Assembly: GCA_900549065.1 (NCBI GenBank)
Contig: URNC01000071.1
Coordinates: forward strand, 1 to 10,189
Length of the DNA: 10,189 nt
Reading direction: 5' to 3'
Source: an uncultured Collinsella sp.
Lineage (GTDB): Bacteria; Actinomycetota; Coriobacteriia; Coriobacteriales; Coriobacteriaceae
Of the stretch, positions 1 through 5,017 are shown piece after piece. Each line of letters opens with the position of its first letter. Within the stretch, counting starts at the first letter, position 1. The notes beneath the pieces were generated by a model. The model was not told the DNA's origin. It was given only the letters and a program-made list of their open reading frames with translations, and made no database searches. The position numbers were made by a program, and so were the translations under genes.

Positions 1-47
1 GAGATGCAGCGTAGTCTCGTGGGCTCGGAGATGTGTATAAGAGACAG
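1..47 (+). other. Illumina Nextera i7 adapter (non-genomic)
   Basis: Bases 14-47 are exactly the 34-base Nextera read-2 transposase adapter, whose last 19 bases (29-47) are the Tn5 mosaic end AGATGTGTATAAGAGACAG. Bases 1-5 (GAGAT) match the 3' end of the P7 flow-cell primer, and bases 6-13 (GCAGCGTA) sit where the 8-base i7 index belongs. From memory this index corresponds to N721 of the Nextera XT v2 set. Genomic sequence therefore starts at base 48, and this is a contig end where a library adapter was not trimmed. It is not a mobile element of the organism. Confidence 0.97.
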
Positions 48-49
48 AT

Positions 50-583
50 GCAATCGTGCGTGCAAGCACCATGGAGATCGGCTATGTGGATAAGAAGCGC
101 AAGATTGCCGGCGAGGATCGCATGCTCATTCCCGATGGCCTGCTGCAGTGCGACACGGGGGTATCGGGCAAGGAGGTCATCGACACCGTGACGCGTGTGG
201 TCGAGGAAGTCGCCGAGGAGCACGGTGCCAACACGGCTGTAGCACTCGCCAAGGTTAAGGCTGCTGTTGCCGAGAAAGTTGAGGATGACGAGGAACTGCC
301 CCCTTGGGATATCGTCGATGAGGTCTTTGAGGACGAGCCGGTTATCAAGGAGAGCGTGCGCGCGGCACTGACTGAGGAGAAGGTGCCTGAGCGTGTGCCC
401 GTGGAGCGCAAGCAGGTCGAACGCGCGGCGGTGCGCAACCACAAGATCCGTACCGACACGGGCATCGAGATCAGCTTCCCGGCCGAGATGGGTTCGAACT
501 CTGAGTACATCGAGTTTGTCAACGAGCCCAACGGCCTCATCTCCATCGAGCTCAAGAACATCGGAAGTATTGAGAATCGATAA
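50..583 (+). CDS. Nucleoid-associated protein, NA37/YejK-like, C-terminal part
   Basis: The frame is open from the first genomic base to a TAA at 581-583, giving about 177 residues with no true N-terminus. A GTG at 56 is in frame but has no Shine-Dalgarno, only adapter upstream, so the gene is cut by the contig end rather than starting there. The C-terminal signature is clear: IRTDTGIEISFPAEM, then YIEFVNEPNGLISIELKNI. This matches the usual ending of the 37-kDa nucleoid-associated family (PF04245): a T-D-G-V/I-E-I strand, an N-P-D/N-G turn, and an I-E-I/L-K-N-I strand. The segment before it is acidic and helical (EEVAEEHG, VEDDEELPPWDIVDEVFEDE). Family members are about 330-350 residues, so roughly half is missing. 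In proteobacteria YejK associates with the nucleoid; its exact role is unknown. The gene converges on the dap operon and ends 26 nt before a strong terminator. Confidence 0.8.
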   Translation, partial: AIVRASTMEIGYVDKKRKIAGEDRMLIPDGLLQCDTGVSGKEVIDTVTRVVEEVAEEHGANTAVALAKVKAAVAEKVEDDEELPPWDIVDEVFEDEPVIKESVRAALTEEKVPERVPVERKQVERAAVRNHKIRTDTGIEISFPAEMGSNSEYIEFVNEPNGLISIELKNIGSIENR

Positions 584-608
584 ACTGCTCTTGGACGTTG
601 CAAAAAAC

Positions 609-645
609 AAAGGCCGAAGCCTTTTGGGACTTCGGCCTTTTTTTG
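609..645. terminator. Bidirectional intrinsic terminator
   Basis: An 11-bp perfect stem (609-619 pairing with 630-640, AAAGGCCGAAG / CTTCGGCCTTT) encloses a 10-nt loop. On the plus strand it runs into a T tract (638-644, then GTTTTC). On the minus strand it is followed by TTTGTTTTTTG (from 611 down to 601). It can therefore end both the nucleoid-protein transcript and the convergent dap operon. If it is the main dap terminator, that operon has a 3' untranslated region of nearly 200 nt containing the structured element at 693-796. Confidence 0.9.
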
Positions 646-692
646 TTTTCGGCTTGGTTGCTGACATTGCGCCGCAGGTTGAGCTCACGTCA

Positions 693-796
693 GCGAAAAT
701 GCCCCTAGGCGAGCAAGGTGACGTGAAAGAGGAGGGAAGCGTACTTCGGTACGCGACCGACGATTGAACGTCAGATTGTCGCTTAGGGGCGTTTGC
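693..796 (+). other. Long multi-tier hairpin element, possible ncRNA or palindromic repeat
   Basis: Three nested helices are seen. The outer one is 701-712 with 779-790 (12 bp, one G-U) and can be extended outwards by A-T pairs near 697-700/791-794. The middle one is 719-724 with 768-773 (TGACGT/ACGTCA). The inner one is 739-744 with 749-754 (GCGTAC/GTACGC), closed by a TTCG loop, the exceptionally stable cUUCGg form when read on the plus strand. The large internal loop is purine-rich on one side (725-738, GAAAGAGGAGGGAA) and GACCGACGATTGA on the other (755-767). The middle 5' arm can instead pair upstream: CACGTCA at 686-692 is complementary to TGACGTG at 719-725, so two folds are possible. 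No convincing ORF or promoter is present. It could be a structured RNA, a 3'UTR element of the dap operon, or a REP/MITE-like dispersed palindrome. A named Collinsella-1 RNA motif exists, but I cannot test for a match. Confidence 0.6.
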
Positions 797-807
797 AGCG
801 TCGAGCC

Positions 808-835
808 GTTATGCGGTTTGGTAAAACCGCATAAC
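808..835 (-). terminator. Perfect 12-bp hairpin just after dapH, no T tract
   Basis: GTTATGCGGTTT at 808-819 pairs perfectly with AAACCGCATAAC at 824-835 around a 4-nt loop, three bases beyond the dapH stop codon. Neither strand has a following T run, so as an intrinsic terminator it is atypical. It may act as a 3'-end stabiliser, with termination proper at 609-645, or be a weak terminator. Confidence 0.5.
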
Positions 836-837
836 TT

Positions 838-1557
838 CTACAGCTGGCGCAGACCTTCCTCGAGACCGGTCTTGCTGTTGGTCTTCTCGTCGCGCATCTT
901 GATGACGCGGGCGGGGACACCGGCCACGACGGCACCGGCGGGGACGTCCTCGACGCACACGGCACCGGCGGCAACTACAGCACCCTTGCCCACATGCACG
1001 CCCTCCAGGACCACAGCATTGGCGCCGATCATGACATCGTCCTCGATGATGACGGGCGTGGCGCTTGCGGGCTCCACGACGCCCGCCAACACGGTGCCGG
1101 CGCCGATGTGGCAGTTCTTGCCCACGGTGGCACGACCGCCCAGCACGGCGCCCATATCGATCATGGAGCCCTCGCCGATAACGGAGCCGATGTTGATGAT
1201 GGCGCCCATCATGATGACGGCACGGTCGCCAATCTCGACGCGGTCGCGGATGATCGCGCCCGGCTCAATGCGGGCGTTGATGCCCTTAAGGTCGAGCATG
1301 GGCACGGCGGAGTTGCGGCAGTCGTTCTCCACATCGTAGTAGTCGATGGAATCGGCGTTGGCGTCCAGGATGGCCTTGAGCTCATCCCAGTCGCCAAAGA
1401 CGGTCTTGCCACGACGACCGCCGTAGACATGTGCGTCGCCCCAGGCAACTTTCATGCCCGGCTTCTCGCGCACGTACAGCTTGACGGGCGTCTTTTTGGG
1501 CGCGGTGGCGATGTAGTTGATAATCTCCTGTGCATCCATCTCGACTGCGTTGCTCAT
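838..1557 (-). CDS. dapH: Tetrahydrodipicolinate N-acetyltransferase
   Basis: A 239-residue protein matching the DapH family (EC 2.3.1.89), which acetylates tetrahydrodipicolinate with acetyl-CoA in the acetylase branch of lysine/DAP synthesis in the cytosol. The N-terminal about 90 residues form the family's specific domain (EIINYIATAPKKTPVKLYV, FGDWDELKAIL, IDYYDVENDCRNSAVPMLD). Residues about 96-215 are left-handed beta-helix hexapeptide repeats (IEIGDRAVIMMGAII-type turns, GEGSMIDMGAVLGGRA, GKNCHIGAGTVLAGV, ending AGVPARVIK). The length is normal for the family, and the DapH annotation is favoured over succinyl-specific DapD by length and by the N-terminal domain. The ATG at 1555-1557 has AAAGGAGAG about 8 nt upstream. 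It is the last gene of the operon, 39 nt after dapB. The acetylase route then needs an N-acetyl-DAP aminotransferase and the deacetylase DapL; the divergent M20 gene at 5018 fits the latter. Confidence 0.95.
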   Translation of the reverse strand: MSNAVEMDAQEIINYIATAPKKTPVKLYVREKPGMKVAWGDAHVYGGRRGKTVFGDWDELKAILDANADSIDYYDVENDCRNSAVPMLDLKGINARIEPGAIIRDRVEIGDRAVIMMGAIINIGSVIGEGSMIDMGAVLGGRATVGKNCHIGAGTVLAGVVEPASATPVIIEDDVMIGANAVVLEGVHVGKGAVVAAGAVCVEDVPAGAVVAGVPARVIKMRDEKTNSKTGLEEGLRQL

Positions 1558-1596
1558 TTGCTATCTCTCCTTTGGGTGGATTCGGTTGATACCTGG

Positions 1597-2337
1597 TTAG
1601 GCAAACATGACCTGGTCGAACGTATAGAAGCCGGGTTCGCGGGCGACGAGCTTCTGCGCGGCTGCCAGGGCGCCGTTGACAAAGATCTGACGGCTCGTGG
1701 CGCGGTGGGTGAGCGTGACTTCCTCGTCCTGGCCAAAGAAACCCACCTCGTGCACGCCGGCTACGGTGCCGCCGCGCAGCGAGTGCATACCGATTTCCTT
1801 GGGGTCGCGCGCGCCGCACATGCCCTCGCGGCCATAGACGGGGTGGTAGCCTGCCTCGGGCTCGGCTTCGACGACGGCGTCGAGCAACAACTTGGCGGTG
1901 CCGCTGGGGGCGTCGACCTTTTGGTTATGGTGCGTCTCGACGATTTCGCAGTCAAAGCCGGGCAGCTCGCGTGTGGCCTGTGCCACTAGATGACGCAGAG
2001 CTGCGATACCGATGGAGTAGTTGCCCGAGTGTATGACGCGGGCATTCTGACCCAGCTTGTGCAGACGGTCCATCTGCTCGGGGGTGTAGCCTGTGGTGCC
2101 TGAGACCAACGCCGCGCCCGTGCGCTCGACATAGGCGACGACGGCATCGAAGGTCACGACGTTCGAGAAGTCGATAATCACATCGGCTGCCGGGGCGCTC
2201 TCGAGCTCGGACAGATCAAAACCGATCTGGGCGACGATATCAAAAACGGGCTGCCCGCCGGCGTCGACAATGCCTTCGGCGGTAGTGCGGATGAGCGAGC
2301 CCATGCGGCCCGTTCCCATAATGACGGTCTTAATCAA
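1597..2337 (-). CDS. dapB: 4-hydroxy-tetrahydrodipicolinate reductase
   Basis: A 246-residue NAD(P)H-dependent reductase (EC 1.17.1.8) that converts the DapA product to tetrahydrodipicolinate. The N-terminal Rossmann fold shows IMGTGRMG (residues 6-13), then DVIIDFS (52-58) and the SGTTG loop (79-83). SGNYSIG (104-110) and the signature ETHHNQKVDAPSGTA (134-148), with paired histidines 136-137 and Lys140, form the active-site region. The start is chosen as TTG at 2335-2337: a later ATG would remove the first beta strand, and AAGGGAG lies about 9 nt before the TTG inside the end of dapA. The coding region overlaps the dapA stop by 8 nt, so translational coupling is likely. The protein is slightly short for the family (usually about 250-270) but has no visible gap. 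Confidence 0.95.
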   Translation of the reverse strand: MIKTVIMGTGRMGSLIRTTAEGIVDAGGQPVFDIVAQIGFDLSELESAPAADVIIDFSNVVTFDAVVAYVERTGAALVSGTTGYTPEQMDRLHKLGQNARVIHSGNYSIGIAALRHLVAQATRELPGFDCEIVETHHNQKVDAPSGTAKLLLDAVVEAEPEAGYHPVYGREGMCGARDPKEIGMHSLRGGTVAGVHEVGFFGQDEEVTLTHRATSRQIFVNGALAAAQKLVAREPGFYTFDQVMFA

Positions 2338-3220
2338 GCAGACCAGCTCCCTTCAGAGCATCGGTAAGTGCGGCTCGCGTGTCGTCTGCCATGGGGCACA
2401 GCGGCATGCGGTAGTTTGCCTCGATCATACCCATCTGAGCGAGCGCCTCTTTGACGGGGATGGGGTTGACCTCACTAAAGAGGGCATTGATGAGCGGCTG
2501 GCCGGCAATTTGGATATCGCGGGCACGTGCCACGTCACCGTCCAAATAGGCGCGGCACATGTCATGCACGAGCTGCGGCTGAACGTCTGCCCACACGCTG
2601 ATGGTGCCCGAGGCGCCCAGGCTCATGAGCGGCACGGTAAGCGCGTCCTCGCCCGAGTACATGCGGAAGTCGTCTGACAGCAGGTGGGCGATCTTGGCCG
2701 CGTAGGCGACGTTGCCCGAGGCCTCCTTGATGCCCATGATGTTGGGGTGCGCGGCCAAGCGCTCTACGTTGCGCTCGCTGATACCGCAGCCGCAGCGGCC
2801 GGGGATGTTGTACAGGATGCAGGGGATGTCAACGGCATCGGCGACGGCCTTAAAGTGCTGATAGATACCCTCTTCGTTGGACTTGTTGTAGTAGGGGGTA
2901 ATGAGCAGCAGGCCGTCGGCTCCCAAGCCCTGGTAAGTAAGCGACTTGGTGAGCATGGTCTGCGTGGAGTTGGAGCCCGAGCCGGCGATGACGGGGACGC
3001 GTCCTGCAACATGCTTGACCACGGCGACGACGACGGAGTTGTCCTCGTCATCGGTCATCGTGGCGCTCTCGCCGGTGGTGCCCAGAGTGAGGATGGCGTC
3101 GGTGCCGTTTTGCAGGTGGAAATCGATAAGGCGCTCGAGCGCGTCAAAGTCGACGCTGCCGTCCTTTTTAAACGGCGTGACGAGGGCGACGATCGAGCCC
3201 TCGAGGTTGCGAATATCCAT
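2330..3220 (-). CDS. dapA: 4-hydroxy-tetrahydrodipicolinate synthase, internal start within the lysA frame
   Basis: Read from the ATG at 3218-3220 this gives a normal-length 296-residue DapA (EC 4.3.3.7), which condenses pyruvate with aspartate semialdehyde. It carries LGTTGES (46-52) for pyruvate carboxylate binding, ITPYYNK (107-113), the catalytic tyrosine Tyr137 in ILYNIPGR, and the Schiff-base lysine Lys165 in GIKEASGN. The ATG is preceded by AAGGAG with a 6-nt spacer, a very good ribosome binding site. A free DapA can therefore be made even though the upstream lysA frame runs into it without a stop. DapA works as a homotetramer, so fusion to the dimeric LysA would be structurally unusual. 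This entry overlaps the fusion entry and describes the likely second product. Confidence 0.88.
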   Translation of the reverse strand: MDIRNLEGSIVALVTPFKKDGSVDFDALERLIDFHLQNGTDAILTLGTTGESATMTDDEDNSVVVAVVKHVAGRVPVIAGSGSNSTQTMLTKSLTYQGLGADGLLLITPYYNKSNEEGIYQHFKAVADAVDIPCILYNIPGRCGCGISERNVERLAAHPNIMGIKEASGNVAYAAKIAHLLSDDFRMYSGEDALTVPLMSLGASGTISVWADVQPQLVHDMCRAYLDGDVARARDIQIAGQPLINALFSEVNPIPVKEALAQMGMIEANYRMPLCPMADDTRAALTDALKGAGLLD

Positions 3221-4639
3221 GTTCTTCTCCTTCGCCTCCGCGATCTGGATGCGTTTGTTCCATTGAGCTGCGACTGCCAGGCGCTCGTCTTGGGCGCGAC
3301 GGCGGGCGCTTTCGGCGCGCGACTTGGCCAGCAGCTCTCGGCCGCACGGCAGCACGTCGAGCGTGGCAAAATAATCGCCCGGGCGCTCGGCGCGGCGGAT
3401 GAGGTCGGCCGCGCCATCGGGGCGCAGCAGGACCTCGGCCGAGCGCAGCCGTCCGTTGTAGTTGTAGCCCATGGAGTAGCCATGCGCGCCGGTATCGTGG
3501 ATTACAAGCAGGTCACCCATGTCGATATGCGGCAGCTCGCGATCGATAGCGAACTTGTCGTTGTTCTCGCATAGGTTGCCCGTGATGTCATAGGTGTTCG
3601 TGACGGGCGCCGTGGTCTTGTCGGCGCCGCCCGGCTGACCCATCACCGTAATGTGGTGGTAGGCGCCATACATGGCAGGGCGAATCAAATCGACGGCACT
3701 GGCGTCCACGCCGATATAGTCCTTGTAGATCTGCTTCTCGTGGATAGCCTTGGTGACCAGGCAGCCGTAGGGGCCCATCATAAAGCGGCCCATCTCAGTG
3801 CAGATGGCCACATCGCTCATGCCGGCGGGAACCAGGATCTCGTCGTATGCCGCGTGTACTCCCTCGCCGATGGCGCGAATGTCGTTGGCCTGCTGCTCGG
3901 GCAGGTAGGGGATGCCGACGCCGCCGGACAGATTGATGAAGGCGACGTGTGCGCCGGTCTCGCGCTCCAGGCGTACGGCAAGCTCAAAGAGGATACGCGC
4001 GAGCTTGGGGTAGTAGTCGTTGGTGACGGTGTTGCTGGCAAGGAATGCGTGGATGCCAAAGTCCTCGGCGCCCTTGGCTTTGAGCATGCGGAAGGCCTCG
4101 AAGAGCTGCTCGGTGGTCATGCCATATTTGGAGTCGCCCGGGTTGTCCATGATGCCGTTGGAGAGCTGGAACAGGCCGCCTGGATTAAAGCGGCAGCTGA
4201 CCGTTTTGGGGATGGGCCCCGCAACACGCTCAAAGAACTCGATGTGGCTGATGTCGTCAAAGTTGACGATGGCACCCAGCTTGTCGGCGAGCTCAAAGTC
4301 GGCAGCCGGCGTATCGTTGGACGAGAACATGATGTCGTGTCCCGTGATACCCAGCGAGCGGGCGATCATGAGCTCGGTATAGCTCGAGCAATCGCAGCCG
4401 CAGTCGTATTCGTTGAGAATGGAGATGAGCGCCGGGTTGGGGTTGGCCTTGACGGCAAAGTATTCCTTAAAGCCCGGGTTCCATGCAAAGGCGTCGCGCA
4501 CTTCTTGCATGTTGCGGCGGATGCCTGCCTCGTCGTATAGATGAAACGGCGTGGGGAACTGCTCGACGATATGCTCGAGTGTCTCCTTGTCCACAAACGG
4601 CTGCTTGGCCGCATATGCCTCGTTGGGGGTCAATGCCAT
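2330..4639 (-). CDS. lysA: LysA-DapA fusion frame: diaminopimelate decarboxylase + dihydrodipicolinate synthase
   Basis: One uninterrupted frame of 769 codons. Residues 1 to about 428 are a PLP-dependent diaminopimelate decarboxylase (EC 4.1.1.20, last step of lysine synthesis). It shows the PLP lysine Lys64 in EYFAVKANPNP, CDCSSYTEL (82-90), the glycine turn NLSGGVGIPYLPE (237-248), TEMGRFMMGPYG (281-292), the active-site cysteine Cys357 in GNLCENND, and GAHGYSMGYNYNGR (384-397). Residues about 429-473 are an Arg/Ala/Glu/Lys-rich, probably helical linker with G+C-rich third positions like real coding sequence. Residues 474-769 are a full-length DapA. The ATG at 4637-4639 has a weak GAGG about 10 nt upstream. 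Canonical LysA is about 415-430 residues and ends near the linker, so either the lysA stop was lost or a true bifunctional enzyme arose. dapA retains its own start (separate entry). The gene is first in the operon, under the lysine riboswitch. A frameshift error in the assembly near 3230-3360 could also merge two genes. Confidence 0.9.
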   Translation of the reverse strand: MALTPNEAYAAKQPFVDKETLEHIVEQFPTPFHLYDEAGIRRNMQEVRDAFAWNPGFKEYFAVKANPNPALISILNEYDCGCDCSSYTELMIARSLGITGHDIMFSSNDTPAADFELADKLGAIVNFDDISHIEFFERVAGPIPKTVSCRFNPGGLFQLSNGIMDNPGDSKYGMTTEQLFEAFRMLKAKGAEDFGIHAFLASNTVTNDYYPKLARILFELAVRLERETGAHVAFINLSGGVGIPYLPEQQANDIRAIGEGVHAAYDEILVPAGMSDVAICTEMGRFMMGPYGCLVTKAIHEKQIYKDYIGVDASAVDLIRPAMYGAYHHITVMGQPGGADKTTAPVTNTYDITGNLCENNDKFAIDRELPHIDMGDLLVIHDTGAHGYSMGYNYNGRLRSAEVLLRPDGAADLIRRAERPGDYFATLDVLPCGRELLAKSRAESARRRAQDERLAVAAQWNKRIQIAEAKEKNMDIRNLEGSIVALVTPFKKDGSVDFDALERLIDFHLQNGTDAILTLGTTGESATMTDDEDNSVVVAVVKHVAGRVPVIAGSGSNSTQTMLTKSLTYQGLGADGLLLITPYYNKSNEEGIYQHFKAVADAVDIPCILYNIPGRCGCGISERNVERLAAHPNIMGIKEASGNVAYAAKIAHLLSDDFRMYSGEDALTVPLMSLGASGTISVWADVQPQLVHDMCRAYLDGDVARARDIQIAGQPLINALFSEVNPIPVKEALAQMGMIEANYRMPLCPMADDTRAALTDALKGAGLLD
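3221..3232 (-). promoter_or_regulatory. Internal Shine-Dalgarno of dapA
   Basis: On the minus strand AAGGAG (3232-3227) is followed by GAAGAA-like spacing of 6 nt to the ATG at 3220. It sits inside the fused coding frame, where it encodes the linker residues Lys-Glu-Lys-Asn. A consensus site at the exact start of the canonical DapA sequence is the main reason to think dapA was, and may still be, translated separately. Confidence 0.75.
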
Positions 4640-4710
4640 GTCCCGTAAACCTCGCTATCCAGACGGCGCCATCTGCGCATCGAATCCGCATAGCGTGGAC
4701 CCAATGTCCG
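4640..4710 (-). promoter_or_regulatory. Expression platform of the lysine riboswitch
   Basis: Minus-strand leader between the aptamer and the lysA ATG. The 3' strand of aptamer helix P1 (CGCTATCCGGAC, 4717-4706) is complementary over 12 bp, with one G-U, to GTCTGGATAGCG (4664-4653). That segment lies immediately before the GAGG that serves lysA. A second copy of CGCTAT at 4695-4690 can also pair with ATAGCG at 4658-4653. P1 and these helices are mutually exclusive, as expected for a switch. No T tract follows any hairpin, so control of translation initiation is more likely than termination. Which state exposes the ribosome binding site is not settled by eye. Confidence 0.55.
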
Positions 4711-4867
4711 GATAGCGCTCCCGCATTGCTGCAGACAGTCCTGTGGGTGTTTCCCACAGGCCCACCAGGTTGTTCGTGCCCGTAAAACCCAGTTCGGCGG
4801 GTTTCGCCTCCCCACGGGGTCAAAGCCTGCCGGCTCGCCCGCGGCTCTTCGTGCCCGCGCCTCTATC
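4711..4867 (-). ncRNA. Lysine riboswitch (L box) aptamer
   Basis: Read on the minus strand from 4867 to 4711. P1 is GATAG (4867-4863) with CTATC (4715-4711). The 5' junction is AGAGGCGCGGGC. A GGGGAGGCGAAACCCGCCGAA block (minus strand, about 4812-4792) resembles the conserved core and its GCCGAA. A perfect 8-bp hairpin, CCTGTGGG/CCCACAGG (4760-4753/4747-4740), is followed directly by the hallmark GACTGTC, and the 3' junction GGGAGCGCTATC closes P1. These elements are in the order of known lysine riboswitches, and the next genes are lysA, dapA, dapB and dapH, the classic regulon. In this class bound lysine lowers expression. The roughly 157-nt size is typical. Confidence 0.88.
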
Positions 4868-4870
4868 AAG

Positions 4871-4902
4871 TGGTAAAGACCCTATCACGTTGCACTTTAC
4901 CA
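4871..4902. promoter_or_regulatory. 8-bp inverted repeat in the divergent lysA / M20 promoter region
   Basis: TGGTAAAG at 4871-4878 is repeated inverted as CTTTACCA at 4895-4902, with 16 nt between the arms. It lies between two divergent transcription units, just upstream of the riboswitch on the minus strand and overlapping the candidate -35 of the plus-strand gene. It could be an operator for a dimeric regulator that coordinates both units. It could also be chance, as only 8 bp match. Confidence 0.4.
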
Positions 4903-4924
4903 AACAAGAGTATTCGTATATAAC
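4896..4924 (+). promoter_or_regulatory. Candidate promoter of the M20 gene
   Basis: TTTACC (4896-4901) and TATAAC (4919-4924) are separated by 17 bp and lie in the only A+T-rich stretch between the divergent units. Transcription would begin near 4931, leaving a leader of about 87 nt. The -35 match is modest. No equally good minus-strand promoter for the riboswitch could be singled out; TTGTTT (4907-4902) with a poor -10 near 4885 is the best candidate. Confidence 0.4.
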
Positions 4925-5017
4925 GTTTAAAAAATGCAGGGATATGCTGGAAACATGTGCGCCACAATCCTGTATCACAATAAGTTGCAACAGATGTGCC
5001 TCACGAAGGGATCCTCT

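Noticed and set aside
1..47. Tn5-like transposon end
   Set aside because: The mosaic end is joined to the Nextera read-2 adapter, an index and P7 sequence, so it is a library artefact rather than a mobile element.
764..1339. 191-codon plus-strand ORF
   Set aside because: Thr/Ala/Pro/Ser/Met-rich shadow of dapH that also starts in the hairpin region.
994..1989. 331-codon plus-strand ORF antisense to dapH and dapB
   Set aside because: It is the His/Asp/Ala/Gly-rich shadow typical of G+C-rich genes on the opposite strand; the minus-strand genes have clear family motifs and ribosome binding sites.
2684..3574. 296-codon plus-strand ORF antisense to dapA
   Set aside because: Low-complexity shadow (runs of VGDG, DDGD) of a well-recognised enzyme gene; no ribosome binding site.
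3653..4540. 295-codon plus-strand ORF antisense to lysA
   Set aside because: Shadow of the decarboxylase gene, with no domain-like sequence.
4640..4930. T-box leader for lysA
   Set aside because: No T-box sequence or terminator/antiterminator pair was seen; GACTGTC, GCCGAA and the P1 arrangement fit a lysine riboswitch instead.
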